A stretch of 57,044 bases of DNA from Streptomyces hygroscopicus subsp. hygroscopicus (GCF_001553455.1 NZ_BBOX01000126.1:1-57044), one strand, 5' to 3'; shown: positions 9,728-18,557, counted from the first letter of the stretch. The notes: a model not told the origin generated them from the sequence alone. Made by a program: numbers and translations.

Positions 9728-10441
9728 GTGGTGCACCGGCGAGCCCGCCGTGACCGTGACCTGTGTGTGGTAGGCGTACGCACGCTGTGGCGGACCGTCG
9801 GCGATGGTGAGTTCTTCTGCCCGGAGTGCGGAGGCGACCGCAATTACCGCCGCCGCACCGGCCGCCGCCGCATCGTGCTGCTCGGCCTGCCGCTGCTGCC
9901 GCGCGGACCGGTCGCCCCCATTGTCGAATGCGCCGCCTGCGACAGCCGTTACGGCATGGAGGTGCTCGACCACCCGACCACCACCCGCTTCTCGGCGATG
10001 CTCCGCGACGCGGTGCACACCGTGGCGCTCGCGGTCCTCGCCGCCGGCGGCACCGAGTCGGCGGCGGTCCGGCAGGTCGCGGTCGGCGCGGTGCGCGCCG
10101 CCGGGTTCGCCGACTGCGGTGAGGAGCAGCTGCTCGCCCTCATCGAGGCGCTCGCCGCCGACACCGGGCGGCTCCCGGGCGCGGGCAGCGGTGAGCGCGA
10201 CGGCCTGGACCCGTGCGGTACGGCGCTCGCCATCGAGCTGCACGAGTCCCTGGAGCCCCTGGCACCGCATCTGGCCCCCACCGGCCGGGAGGCCGTCCTG
10301 CTGCAGGGCGCCCGGATCGCCGTGGCCGACGGGCCGTACCGGCCGGCCGAGCGCGCGGTCCTGGAGACGGTCGGCCGGGCGCTGATGATCTGCCCCGACG
10401 ACACGGCCCGGCTGCTGGCCGCGACACGGGCGGCGTTCTGA
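9728..10441 (+). CDS. Zinc-ribbon TerB-like protein
   Basis: A 237-aa protein with an N-terminal zinc ribbon (CPECGG near residue 26, CAAC near 62) and a helical TerB-like domain (about 85-235), which has two DGPYRPAER-like acidic turns and long alanine-rich helices. TerB domains occur in tellurite-resistance and membrane-associated metal-binding proteins; the actual role here is unknown. It follows leuA on the same strand, as I recall in other Streptomyces. GTG 9728 (or 9731) was selected because GGAGG at 9717-9721 is correctly spaced; a longer open frame upstream lacks such a site. Confidence 0.75.
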   Translation: MVHRRARRDRDLCVVGVRTLWRTVGDGEFFCPECGGDRNYRRRTGRRRIVLLGLPLLPRGPVAPIVECAACDSRYGMEVLDHPTTTRFSAMLRDAVHTVALAVLAAGGTESAAVRQVAVGAVRAAGFADCGEEQLLALIEALAADTGRLPGAGSGERDGLDPCGTALAIELHESLEPLAPHLAPTGREAVLLQGARIAVADGPYRPAERAVLETVGRALMICPDDTARLLAATRAAF

Positions 10442-10459
10442 CGTTCAGGTGCTCAGGTC

Positions 10460-10576
10460 ACCGGGCACCGTTGGGCTTCCGTGCGCAAGGAGCTCTACGA
10501 GGGCGACAGGGTCGAGTACGCGGTGACACAGGGACCGAAGGGGCCGCAGGCGGAGAACGTCGTTCGGCAGAAGTAA
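10460..10576 (+). pseudogene. Remnant of a cold shock domain protein
   Basis: The frame from 10481 to the TAA at 10574 reads VRKELYEGDRVEY, then VTQGPKGPQAENVVRQK. This matches the last half of a CspA-type cold shock domain, where the family has ELxEGQxVEFDVTQGxKGPQAENV. The N-terminal strands with the RNP1 and RNP2 nucleic-acid motifs are missing upstream, so this is a truncated relic. It marks the left border of the accessory region. Confidence 0.75.
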
Positions 10577-10848
10577 CGATGCGGGAGCATATCTAGGGGC
10601 TCCGCACCGACCGTGAGGTCACTGGGACGGAGCCTCGGCGCTGATCCGCCGAAGCGACCGGGCAGGACATCGGGAGCCGTGTACCTGTGCTGACGCCAGC
10701 TCAAACTGCACGTGTCGCCGGGTCGACGCGCCTGCGCCCTGGAGGGTCACGCAGCGGCCGCCCCACTTCACGCGGCTTTGCAGGGTGACCTTGGCCTGGA
10801 CGAGGGCGAGGTAGGGCAGGATGACCCACCATCACAGGTCCCAGGAGC
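10577..10848. other. Intergenic stretch, possible gene relic
   Basis: No intact gene. On the minus strand a short frame near 10740-10815 reads ILPYLALVQAK and RVKWGGRCVTLQG, reminiscent of the end of a membrane glycosyltransferase, but it is too short and interrupted to assign. Confidence 0.3.
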
Positions 10849-11343
10849 TCATCGGCTCTCCTTGGCGCTCATGAATGCTCTCGTGGTCGGGTAGGGGAGC
10901 GACGCCGGTTGCCCGGGCGCGGGCTGGCGATCCAGTCCGGTCTGTTCTGGTGGCCCGAAAGGTTCCAGGCCGACCTGTTCGCCCGGTGGTCCCTCGACGG
11001 CCAGCCTGCCCCAGGCGTCGCGCTCACGCCGGGTTGGTTCGGGCAGGCGGCCGCAGAGCGTGTCGAGGACGCCGGCGTAGGGGGTGGAGTGTTCGTGGAG
11101 GGCTTGGCGGAGGAGTTCGAGGCCGGCGTGGCACTGCAGGAGGATGCGGTGGCCGCGGAACTGGCTGCCGCCATCCGACGGGGCGAAGCCCGGCAGGGGT
11201 GGCGGAGCCGCCGACAGCTGGTCCTCGTCGTGGGCGGCGAGATCGGCCACCCCGCCGGGATAGTCCAGGGAGCAGTGCTGAGCCATCAGCGCGCCGCTGC
11301 CCTCGGCATGCACCTTGGGGATGTACGAAGCCATCTCCCCCAC
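10849..11343 (-). CDS. Hypothetical protein
   Basis: A frame of 164 codons with consistently high third-position GC, which argues for real coding on this strand. The middle contains GHRILLQCHAGLELLRQALHE and a following VLDTLCGRLPEP helix, suggesting a helical fold; the last 50 residues are Pro/Gly-rich. No membrane segment or known motif is recognised. The start is uncertain: GTG 11343, ATG 11334 and ATG 11286 are all possible and none has a well-spaced ribosome site. It ends 52 nt from the methyltransferase gene's 3' side on the same strand. Confidence 0.45.
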   Translation of the reverse strand: MGEMASYIPKVHAEGSGALMAQHCSLDYPGGVADLAAHDEDQLSAAPPPLPGFAPSDGGSQFRGHRILLQCHAGLELLRQALHEHSTPYAGVLDTLCGRLPEPTRRERDAWGRLAVEGPPGEQVGLEPFGPPEQTGLDRQPAPGQPASLPYPTTRAFMSAKESR

Positions 11344-11395
11344 CGACGGCGGCTACTTCTTCGCCCTGTCCTCGCTCTCGCGGGTCTGCTCGCGG

Positions 11396-11971
11396 TCATG
11401 GCCTCTGGGTGACCCGGTGCACGAAAGCGGGCGGCAGGTTCGCCCACACCGTCTTCGAACGTTCCAAGCGGTCGAAACGGCAGGCCAGTTCGGCGGTGAA
11501 GTGGCGGGCAGGCGGGGTCCAGGCCGCGTGCAGGTAGGCGAAGGTGGTGAACCGGCCACCGGGCGCGAGGACTGCGGTCACGGCATCCAGGATGTACCCG
11601 CGCTGGTTCTGCGGCATGACCGTCCACGGCAGCCCGGAGACCACCGCGTCGACCGGTCCGCCGACCACGACGGCCAGCTCGGCCGCCGAACCCTGCACCA
11701 CGGTCAGCCGTGTGTCGCGCCGGGTGGCCGACAGCCGGGCGGCGAGCACCGGGTTGAGCTCGACGGCGACGAGCCGTGCGTCGGAGGCGAGCCGGGCGAG
11801 GATCGCGTCGGTGAACACCCCGGTCCCCGGGCCGAGCTCGACAACGGTCCGGGCCTGCTCCAGGCCGATGCCCTCGGTCATCGCGTACGCCAGTCGTCGT
11901 GAACTGGCCGCCACGGCACCGGTCATGAGGGGCCGTCTGAAGAACTCTGTGGTGATCGACATGGCGGCCAT
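11396..11971 (-). CDS. SAM-dependent methyltransferase, phospholipid N-methyltransferase type
   Basis: A 191-aa class I methyltransferase. Motif I is VVELGPGTGVFTDAI (about residues 41-55), followed by VAVELNP and an SGLPW segment in the place of the catalytic NPPY/NLPY-like loop. This pattern is shared by rRNA adenine dimethylases (KsgA/Erm) and PmtA-type phosphatidylethanolamine methyltransferases; the short length and FFRRPLMTGAVAASSRRLA start favour the latter. ATG 11971 and ATG 11962 are both possible starts. It is divergent from the histidine kinase gene at 12095. Confidence 0.8.
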   Translation of the reverse strand: MAAMSITTEFFRRPLMTGAVAASSRRLAYAMTEGIGLEQARTVVELGPGTGVFTDAILARLASDARLVAVELNPVLAARLSATRRDTRLTVVQGSAAELAVVVGGPVDAVVSGLPWTVMPQNQRGYILDAVTAVLAPGGRFTTFAYLHAAWTPPARHFTAELACRFDRLERSKTVWANLPPAFVHRVTQRP

Positions 11972-12094
11972 GGTGGAAACGCCCCGGGTGGCCGCACGTC
12001 GTATCCCCGGCCGGTGTCCGTACGACTGCGGGAGGACCCCGTGACGCCCGCCAGGACGATGCCGGGGAGCGGGCCCCGGCCGTAGCGTGAGGCG

Positions 12095-13363
12095 GTGCAC
12101 CGGCTGATTGAGACCCTGCCCCGCCTGCGGCGCGGACATCCGTGGCTGACGGACCTGCTGCTGGTCGTGCTGGTTGCCGTGCCCCCGGTGATCCGCCCGC
12201 AGCCGGGCTGGCGGCCGGTCTGGGTGCAGGCGGTCGTGTACGCCGCTCTGGTGCTGCCGCTGCTGTGGCGCCGCCGCCGGCCGGTGCTCGTCGCGGCCCT
12301 GGTGGCGGCCGGGTTCTGGGCGCAGTACCTCGGGCAGGTGTGGGGACAGGAACCGGGACGCGGCGCCGTCGCCCTGGCCGCGGTCCTGGCCACCCTCACG
12401 GTACGCGGCCTGCGCCGGGCCGCCGCAGCGACGGTGATCTGTGCCGCCGGCTGCGTCGTGCTGTGGATTCCCGCCTGGCAGCGCGACTACGGGGGCCCGG
12501 GTGCCCGCGGTGCCTGGCCCACCCCGCTCGCCGTGGGGCTCCTGCTGGCCGGGGCCTGGGTGTTCGGCGAGTACGTCCGTGCCCGGCGCGCCTATATCGC
12601 CGAGTTCGAGCGGCGGGCCGCGCTCGCCGAGTCGGAACGCCTCGCCCTGGCCCGGGTCGCCGTCGCCGAGGAGCGGGCTCGCATCGCCCGCGAGATCCAC
12701 GACGTCCTCGCACACAGCGTGAGCGTGATGGTGCTGAACGCCGAGGGCGGCAGGCTGATGCGGCACGCCGACCCCACGGTCGTCGACCGCACCCTTGGCG
12801 TCATCAGCGCGACCGGCCGCGACGCCCTGGACGAACTGCGCCGACTGCTGGAGGTGCTGCGCACCCCCGACGAGGACGCCCCGGCCGGCAGCCCCGGGGC
12901 CGGGCCCGATCATGGTGGGGCCGGTGAGTCCCTCTCGGCCGATCTGCGGCGGCTGGTCGGGCGCCTCAACACGAACGGCACGCGCGCCCGGCTGGACCTT
13001 CGCGGAGAGCCAGGCGGCCTTCCGGCGGATCTCACCGTGCAGACGTACCGCATCGTGCAGGAAGCGCTCACCAACGTCGTCAAGCACGCGCCGCCGGACG
13101 CAACGGTCCATGTACGGGTCGACACTGGTACCGACGGGCCGGGGCGGCTGGTCCTCGTCAGGGTGGAGAACTCGGCCGGAGCGGGAGCCGTCCCGGAGCA
13201 CCCCGCCCGACTGCTCTCCTGCGGTCACGGACTAACCGGCATGCGCGAACGCACCGCCCTGTACGGCGGGAGCGTCGACGCCGGACCCACACCCGACGGG
13301 GGCTACCGAGTCACCGCCTCCTTGCGCCCCACCAAGCCCGAGCCCACCACGGCGACCCCATGA
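12095..13363 (+). CDS. Sensor histidine kinase, NarL/DesK type
   Basis: A 422-aa membrane kinase. Four to five hydrophobic segments occupy residues about 20-160. A HisKA_3 dimerisation box follows with REIHDVLAHSVSVM (His202), then an HATPase domain with N-box EALTNVVKHAP (about 321-331) and G-box GHGLTGMRER (about 379-388). It starts with GTG, and its stop overlaps the start of the response regulator by 4 nt (ATGA), so the two are translationally coupled and form a two-component system. The signal is unknown; the sensor portion is almost all membrane, as in kinases sensing envelope stress. Confidence 0.92.
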   Translation: MHRLIETLPRLRRGHPWLTDLLLVVLVAVPPVIRPQPGWRPVWVQAVVYAALVLPLLWRRRRPVLVAALVAAGFWAQYLGQVWGQEPGRGAVALAAVLATLTVRGLRRAAAATVICAAGCVVLWIPAWQRDYGGPGARGAWPTPLAVGLLLAGAWVFGEYVRARRAYIAEFERRAALAESERLALARVAVAEERARIAREIHDVLAHSVSVMVLNAEGGRLMRHADPTVVDRTLGVISATGRDALDELRRLLEVLRTPDEDAPAGSPGAGPDHGGAGESLSADLRRLVGRLNTNGTRARLDLRGEPGGLPADLTVQTYRIVQEALTNVVKHAPPDATVHVRVDTGTDGPGRLVLVRVENSAGAGAVPEHPARLLSCGHGLTGMRERTALYGGSVDAGPTPDGGYRVTASLRPTKPEPTTATP

Positions 13364-14046
13364 CCAGCCCGGCCCCCGCTCCGTCGTCGTCCCGGGTGCT
13401 GATCTGCGACGATCAGGAGCTGATCCGGATGGGACTGCGCATGGTCATCGACAGCCAGCCCGACCTCACCGTGGTGGGCGAGGCCGCCGACGGGGATGCC
13501 GCGATCACCGGCGTGGCCGCCCTGGAACCGGACCTCGTCCTGATGGACGTACGCATGCCCGGCCTGGACGGGCTCGCCGCGACCGAACACCTCTGCGCGC
13601 AGCCCCACGGGCCCCGCATCCTCGTCGTCACCACCTTCGACCTCGACGAGTACGCCTACGCGGCCCTGCGCGCCGGCGCGAACGGCTTCCTCGTCAAGGA
13701 CGCCCCCGCCGAGGAGATCCTGGTAACCGTCCGGGCGGTACTGCGGGGGGAGGTCATGGTGGCGCCCTCACTCACCCGGCGCCTGGTCGAACGCTTCGTC
13801 CTGCAATCCCCCACGTCCGTGCCCGCCCAGCGCAGCCGCCTGGCCGCGCTCACCGACCGGGAACGGGAAGTCCTCGCCCTGGTCGCCCGAGGGCTGGCCA
13901 ACGGCGAGATCGCCGACCGCCTCTTCGTCGGGGAGACGACCGTCAAGACCCACCTCGGCCGCATCCTGACCAAACTCGGCCTCCGTGACCGTATCCACGC
14001 AGTGATCTTCGCCTACGAAAGCGGGCTGATACAGGCCGGGGACTGA
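13360..14046 (+). CDS. Response regulator, NarL/LuxR family
   Basis: A 228-aa regulator. The receiver domain has acidic CDDQ near residues 17-20, phospho-acceptor Asp63 in LMDVRMPG, and the conserved Lys in LVKDAP (about 110). A C-terminal LuxR helix-turn-helix contains LTDREREVLALVARGLANGEIA (starting about 164) and TVKTHLGRILTKLG. It is coupled to the kinase gene upstream by a 4-nt overlap. The target genes are not visible; the methyltransferase across the divergent promoter is one candidate. Confidence 0.93.
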   Translation: MTSPAPAPSSSRVLICDDQELIRMGLRMVIDSQPDLTVVGEAADGDAAITGVAALEPDLVLMDVRMPGLDGLAATEHLCAQPHGPRILVVTTFDLDEYAYAALRAGANGFLVKDAPAEEILVTVRAVLRGEVMVAPSLTRRLVERFVLQSPTSVPAQRSRLAALTDREREVLALVARGLANGEIADRLFVGETTVKTHLGRILTKLGLRDRIHAVIFAYESGLIQAGD

Positions 14047-14064
14047 ACAGCGACGGGCACAGCG

Positions 14065-14598
14065 TCAGACTGCCCGCATCGCCGTGTTCCCAGAACTACC
14101 TGCGGTGGGTCCCGCGTTCCTCTCCGCTCCGGGAGCCAGCAGCCGGCGGATGCGCTCGTACTCGGCCGCCATCTCCAGTGTGGCGAGGATGTCGTCGAGG
14201 TCGGCGGAGACCTCGTGGTCGATGTCCTCGATGGAACGGATGGCGAGTTCGTAGACCTCGCCGCGCCGGTTCTGCTTCAGGTAGCTCTTCCAATGCGCCA
14301 ACGCGCCGATGGCGGTGAGGACTCCGGGGTCCAGATCGTCATCGACCAAGATGCCGTCATAGATCGTCGCAAGCTCGTCGTGCAGCTCGGCAGCGCTGAT
14401 CGTCAAGACGTTCGCGCAGGCGGTGGCCAGTGCCGCCCGGGCCTCTTCGGTGAGTTCGTCCTCAGCCGCACCGCGCAGCAGCTCCGGCCGCACCAGACGA
14501 GTGACCGTCTCCTCACCGAAGGCACGAACGCCACCCTCGGTGGCCCCGACGACCAGCCGCAGAACGTCCGCCTCAAGCTCGCCGTAATCCACGACCAC
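14065..14598 (-). CDS. Hypothetical protein, immunity-like acidic helical protein
   Basis: A 177-aa acidic protein. It is rich in helices (ELEADVLRLVVGATEGG, ARAALATACANVL, ELATIYDGILVDDDLDPG, DDILATLEMAAEYERIRRLL). No signal peptide or membrane segment is visible. It is convergent with the response regulator upstream. Small acidic helical proteins of this kind often turn out to be immunity proteins, but no toxin gene is adjacent, so this is only a guess; the family is not recognised. Confidence 0.6.
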   Translation of the reverse strand: MVVDYGELEADVLRLVVGATEGGVRAFGEETVTRLVRPELLRGAAEDELTEEARAALATACANVLTISAAELHDELATIYDGILVDDDLDPGVLTAIGALAHWKSYLKQNRRGEVYELAIRSIEDIDHEVSADLDDILATLEMAAEYERIRRLLAPGAERNAGPTAGSSGNTAMRAV

Positions 14599-14838
14599 AG
14601 CCTAAGCGGGGTGCCACCGAGACCTGGACCGAGGGTCGACGGGAAGAGCCCGAGGCCGTGATGCGCTCGGGTTCACCCGCACCGACGGGCGACGGCATCG
14701 CGGCAGCATCGCCACAGTGTTTCGCCCCTCCGGGTCAGGACGCTGTGGCGGAGCGGGTGTTCTGCGCGAAGACCGGCTCCACCGTTTCCAGCTGCTGCCT
14801 CGTTCCGGAGGAGGTCGGGACCGCTAGGCCGTTGTTGG

Positions 14839-15969
14839 CTACGAGGGGCACAGGGCAGCGGTCATCAGGGCGAGGGCCGCGGGGCTGGCGTCGGCGTCGG
14901 TGCCCCAGTCCGTCCAAGCCACGGTGACCTGGCGGGTGCCGTCGAGTGTGTGGAAGGAGATGGTGCGGTAGCCGGGAGTGCCGCCGCCGTGGCCCACGAT
15001 CGTGCCGCAGGGGAGCGTGGCGATCTCCAGGCCGAGGCCCCAGCCGCCGCTGGTGTCGGCGGTCATCTCGCGCAGCTCAGCCGGGCGCAGGAGGCTGCCG
15101 CTGAGCAAGGTTCGGAAGAAGCGGTCGAGGTCGGCGGTGGTGGAGATGATCTCACCCGCAGCGCCGGCGACGGACATGTTTACGGTGGTGAAATCCACCG
15201 GGACGAGTGTCCCGTCCGCTTTCTCCACCGGTTCGTAGCCGTGGGAGTGGGGCCCGGTGATGAAGGGAGAGGAGCCCGGCAGGCGGGTGTCCCGGAGTCC
15301 GAGGGGCCGGATGATGCGCTGGTCGATCTCGGTGCGGTACGAGCGGCCGGTGACCTTTTCGATGATCATGCCGAGCACGATGTAGTCCGTATTGGAGTAA
15401 TGGTGATCGGTGCCCGGCGGGAACAGCAGAGGGCGGTCCCGGTTGCCGTCCTTGACGGCACGTCGGACCAGCTCGGCCGGTGTCCAGGTGCGGAAGCGGT
15501 CACGGGGGGCGTCGCCGTCGAGCAGTCCGTCCGTGTACTCGGGCAGGCCGCTGGCGTGCTGGAGCAGGTCCCGGACCGTGATCCGGTCGCCTCCGAGGGC
15601 GGGAACGAGGCCGGGGAGCCACCGCTCGGCGGTGTCGGACAGACGTAGCCGCCCCTCCCCCACCAGTTGGAGCACCACGGTGGCGGTGAACGTCTTGGTG
15701 ACGCTTCCGGCGCGGAAGCGGCCGTTGGCGGGGGCCGGTTGCCGGCCGTTGAGCCTGGACTTGCCGCTGCTGCCGCGCCATACGGCGTCGCCCTGCCGGA
15801 CCTCGGCGACCGCGCCGATCGCTCCGGTTGCCGTCACCCGGTCCAGCGCCGCCTGCAACGCGCTTCCGTCCGGTGCCACGGCGGGCGGCGCGGCGACCGC
15901 ACCGCCCGCCGTGGGAACCAGCGCGCACACCGTCAGCAGTGCCAACGCCCCGAATCGTGAGCCCCTCAT
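14839..15969 (-). CDS. Secreted serine hydrolase, beta-lactamase / D-Ala-D-Ala carboxypeptidase family
   Basis: A 376-aa class C-type penicillin-binding fold enzyme. The N-terminus is a Sec signal peptide (MRGSRFGALALLTVCALVP... with a VAAPP cleavage region near residue 27). The catalytic motif SVTK (about residues 93-96), the YSN motif (about 192-194) and an HGG motif (about 329-331) are all present, so the enzyme should be active. Substrates in this family include D-amino peptides and esters. Upstream of the start lies a long perfect palindrome (16003-16048). Confidence 0.92.
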   Translation of the reverse strand: MRGSRFGALALLTVCALVPTAGGAVAAPPAVAPDGSALQAALDRVTATGAIGAVAEVRQGDAVWRGSSGKSRLNGRQPAPANGRFRAGSVTKTFTATVVLQLVGEGRLRLSDTAERWLPGLVPALGGDRITVRDLLQHASGLPEYTDGLLDGDAPRDRFRTWTPAELVRRAVKDGNRDRPLLFPPGTDHHYSNTDYIVLGMIIEKVTGRSYRTEIDQRIIRPLGLRDTRLPGSSPFITGPHSHGYEPVEKADGTLVPVDFTTVNMSVAGAAGEIISTTADLDRFFRTLLSGSLLRPAELREMTADTSGGWGLGLEIATLPCGTIVGHGGGTPGYRTISFHTLDGTRQVTVAWTDWGTDADASPAALALMTAALCPS

Positions 15970-16002
15970 CGTTCTCCCGCCCTCGCTGTTCCCTGTGATC
16001 CC

Positions 16003-16048
16003 CGTCGTACTGGCGTGGACGATGGTGCCCGTCCACGCCAGTACGACG
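16003..16048. promoter_or_regulatory. Perfect 18-bp inverted repeat upstream of the serine hydrolase gene
   Basis: CGTCGTACTGGCGTGGAC at 16003-16020 is repeated in exact inverted form at 16031-16048, with a 10-nt loop. It begins 33 nt upstream of the serine hydrolase start and lies directly before an IS1380-like transposase relic. It may be an attenuator hairpin, an operator, or joined ends left by the lost element. Confidence 0.6.
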
Positions 16049-16080
16049 AATCCACCCCGGGAACGAAGGGGTTTCCCGGA

Positions 16081-16334
16081 ACAACGGATCCGGCCACCCC
16101 GACGCCGGGATCGGGGGTTCCCCTGGCCTCACCGCGATCGACCCGCCGGCCTGGATGCGTCTCCTGCTGCGGGACGGCGAACTCGCGGCTGCCGGACCGA
16201 GGAAGCTCCGCTACCGGCTGCTGCACGTCACCGCACGCCTCACCCGCGACGGCCGCCGACTGCGCCTGCGGATATCGGCGACCTCGCCACAGCCTTCCAC
16301 CGCCTCGCCGCACTTGCCCCGTCCCGCCGACTGA
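16081..16334 (+). pseudogene. Relic of an IS1380-type transposase C-terminus
   Basis: The frame around 16137-16275 reads IDPPAWMRLLLRDGEL, then KLRYRLLHVTARLTRDGRRL, the characteristic end of IS1380-family transposases. Near 16275 the homology jumps to another frame (DLATAFHRLAALA), revealing a frameshift. The catalytic part is absent. Only about 80 codons survive. Confidence 0.65.
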
Positions 16335-16485
16335 CCGGCAAACCCCTGCTCGCCCACGACCCGAAAGACCTTGGAGAACCCGACCACCGCGCCGGGACGC
16401 CGCCATGCCCAAGCGGTGAAAACACCCCGCCCACGCGCCAGTCGACGATCAACGACGTCTCATCACCCCAACCGAAAAGCCGGGA

Positions 16486-16491
16486 TAGTCT
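16486..16491 (+). promoter_or_regulatory. Putative -10 box for the tandem kinase operon
   Basis: TAGTCT lies 6 nt before ATG 16498, a spacing that would produce a leaderless mRNA beginning at the small ORF 16498-16542. The same TAGTCT element with the same spacing occurs before the hydrolase gene at 19323. Confidence 0.4.
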
Positions 16492-16497
16492 GCCGGA

Positions 16498-16542
16498 ATG
16501 GAGGTCGTCGAGCGGTCGCCCGCCGTCGGCGTGGGGCAATGA
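16498..16542 (+). CDS. Short upstream ORF coupled to the tandem kinase
   Basis: Fourteen codons read MEVVERSPAVGVGQ. The stop TGA overlaps the kinase start (ATGA at 16539-16542). Together with the -10 box 6 nt upstream this suggests a leaderless uORF that delivers ribosomes to the kinase gene by coupling. No function is proposed for the peptide. Confidence 0.4.
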   Translation: MEVVERSPAVGVGQ

Positions 16543-18557
16543 ACGGCTTCGCGGGGCACGTGTGGGGCCTCTCCCTCGTCGCGGCGGTCTGCGCGCTGAT
16601 CATGGTCCATCTGCTGGCCGTACGCACGACCGCCGGTTCCTCCCTCACGGGAGCCGTCGTGCTCACGCTGGCCGTCGCCGCGCTCCCCGCCGTACGCGGT
16701 GAACCGCCGCACTACGTGGCGGGGGTCGCGCTGACGGCCGGTGGGGTGGTGGCGGTCGTCTGGGCGACGGGCCGCTCCCGCCGGCACCGGTCGGCCCGCC
16801 GGTCCGCGCTGGCGGACTACGAGGCCGGCACGGCGGCGGTCCCGCTGTTCGCCGCGCTGGCGGAACGGGACCGGCTGGCGGCGGAGCTGCACGACGTGGC
16901 CGCGCATCGGCTGACCGGGATCGTGGTGGCCGCGGGCGCCGCGCTCAGGCTCGCCGACCGGGAACGGACCGGTGACGCGCTGCGCCACGCCGACGAGGCG
17001 GGCCGGGAGGCCGTCCGCGAACTGGAGCGCCTCACCGAGCTGGACGCGACCGCGGCCGGCTTCGCCGAGGTCGACGCGCTGGCCGCCGCGCACTCGGTGG
17101 ACTACCGGCGCACGGTCGACAAGGCACCGCCGGGCAGTACGGAAGCGACGTACCGGGTCGTCCGGGAGGCGTTGACCAACGCGGCCCGGTACGCCGAGGG
17201 CGCGACAGTGCGCGTCCGGATCGAGCCGACGGACGACCGGGACAAGCCCGTACGGGCCGGCGGCGATCACCTGTTCGTCGTCACCGTCACGGACGACGGC
17301 GGTACGGCCGTCGAGCCGGGCCTCGGGACCGGGCGCGGTCTCGCGGGGCTGGCGGCCACGGTCACCGCGACGGGCGGGACGTTCCGCGCGGGACCCGTGA
17401 GGCAAGGCCGTCGAGAGGGCTGGAGCGTGCGGGCCTCGCTGCCTGCGGCCACGGTTCTTCCCCTCCGCCGGTGGCCCTTGTGGCGTGGGACGGCCGCGCT
17501 CGACTACGCGCTGGTGGCCCTGGCGATCGCGCTGTCGCTCGGCGCGAGCCTGCTGTCGGCCGACGTACCAGCTCCGTTCGGCGGCCTGCTGCCCGCGCTG
17601 GTGACCATCGTGCTGTCGGGCCTGCACGCCGTGCCGCTGGCCTGGCGCTCACGGGCGCCCGGCCGCGCGCTCGCGGCGGTGCTGTCGGCGCTGCTGCTGT
17701 GGTGGGCCTGCGACCGGACGGGCTGGACCCAGCCGCCGGTGAGCGACATCTTCCTGGTGTACGGGTGGGTCGAGCTGACGCTCGTCCACAGCGTCGGAGT
17801 GCGTCTGCCGTGGCGCCGAGGCCTGTTCGCGCCGCTCGCCGTGGCCGCCGTGGGCGGGCTCGCGCTGGCGAGCGGCAGCGGCATCACCGGCAGCCGTACG
17901 GCGGCCTGGGCCGTACTGGCGGGCGTGCTGGCCGTCCCCGCCCTCGCCGTCTGGTCGTGGGGGCGCCGGACCGCCCGGCGGTATGAGCGGCTGCGGGCCG
18001 CGGACACCCGGCGGCGGGTCCTGCTCGACGGGGACGCCGATGCGGCGGTGTCCGCGCAGCGTCTGCTGTTCGCCACCGGGCTGCGGGAAACGGCGCTCCG
18101 GCACGCGCGGGCGGTCGTCGCCGCAGCGGAGGAGGGGGACCTGCGGGCCGTGCGGGAAGAGGCCCGCGCCGGACTGACCGCTCTGCGGGACCTGCTGTCC
18201 GGGCTGCGCGCAGGGGACGACACCGACGACGCCCCTCCGCCCACCGTCTCCGGGATCACCGCGCTGGCCGCGCGCTACGGCGCCGTCGTCCGGTACGTCG
18301 GAGCACGCCGTCCGCTGCCCGCCGCCGTGGAGGTCTTCGCGTACCGGACCGCCTCCGCGCTCATTGCGGTGGGCGTCACCCTCACCGTGCGCACGCTCAC
18401 CGACGGCGTGGAGGTTTCCGGTCCGGCACCCGCCGTTCCCGCGGTGGAGCGGCGGCTGCGCGCCCTCGCGGACGCCGCCGGCGGTACCCTCTCGACGACC
18501 GACCGCGGTGCGGTACGCGTATGGCTCCCGGAGGCGTTCCCATGGCGATCAGAGTGA
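16539..18557 (+). CDS. Tandem histidine kinase fusion, second module degenerate
   Basis: A 672-aa protein with two kinase-like halves. Half one: two or three membrane segments, a HisKA_3 box with AELHDVAAHRLTGI (His118) and an HATPase with REALTNAARYA (about 210) and GRGLAGLAATV. Half two starts near residue 325 with four to five further membrane segments and a dimerisation-like helix (ETALRHARAVVAAAEEGDL, about 510). It lacks the acceptor His-Asp pair and the N and G boxes, ending in a short remnant of the ATPase fold. The second half may sense or tune the first. Start ATG 16539 gives a membrane segment at the N-terminus. The response regulator gene overlaps its end. Confidence 0.85.
   Translation: MNGFAGHVWGLSLVAAVCALIMVHLLAVRTTAGSSLTGAVVLTLAVAALPAVRGEPPHYVAGVALTAGGVVAVVWATGRSRRHRSARRSALADYEAGTAAVPLFAALAERDRLAAELHDVAAHRLTGIVVAAGAALRLADRERTGDALRHADEAGREAVRELERLTELDATAAGFAEVDALAAAHSVDYRRTVDKAPPGSTEATYRVVREALTNAARYAEGATVRVRIEPTDDRDKPVRAGGDHLFVVTVTDDGGTAVEPGLGTGRGLAGLAATVTATGGTFRAGPVRQGRREGWSVRASLPAATVLPLRRWPLWRGTAALDYALVALAIALSLGASLLSADVPAPFGGLLPALVTIVLSGLHAVPLAWRSRAPGRALAAVLSALLLWWACDRTGWTQPPVSDIFLVYGWVELTLVHSVGVRLPWRRGLFAPLAVAAVGGLALASGSGITGSRTAAWAVLAGVLAVPALAVWSWGRRTARRYERLRAADTRRRVLLDGDADAAVSAQRLLFATGLRETALRHARAVVAAAEEGDLRAVREEARAGLTALRDLLSGLRAGDDTDDAPPPTVSGITALAARYGAVVRYVGARRPLPAAVEVFAYRTASALIAVGVTLTVRTLTDGVEVSGPAPAVPAVERRLRALADAAGGTLSTTDRGAVRVWLPEAFPWRSE

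Noticed and set aside
11972..13228. Long N-terminal extension of the methyltransferase frame, opposite the histidine kinase
   Set aside because: The extension is composition-driven and antisense to a clear kinase; the methyltransferase homology begins at MAAMSITTEFF.
14599..14838. Minus-strand frame ending RQQLETVEPVFAQNTRSATAS as a transposase relic
   Set aside because: Only about 30 codons and no firm family match; may be chance.
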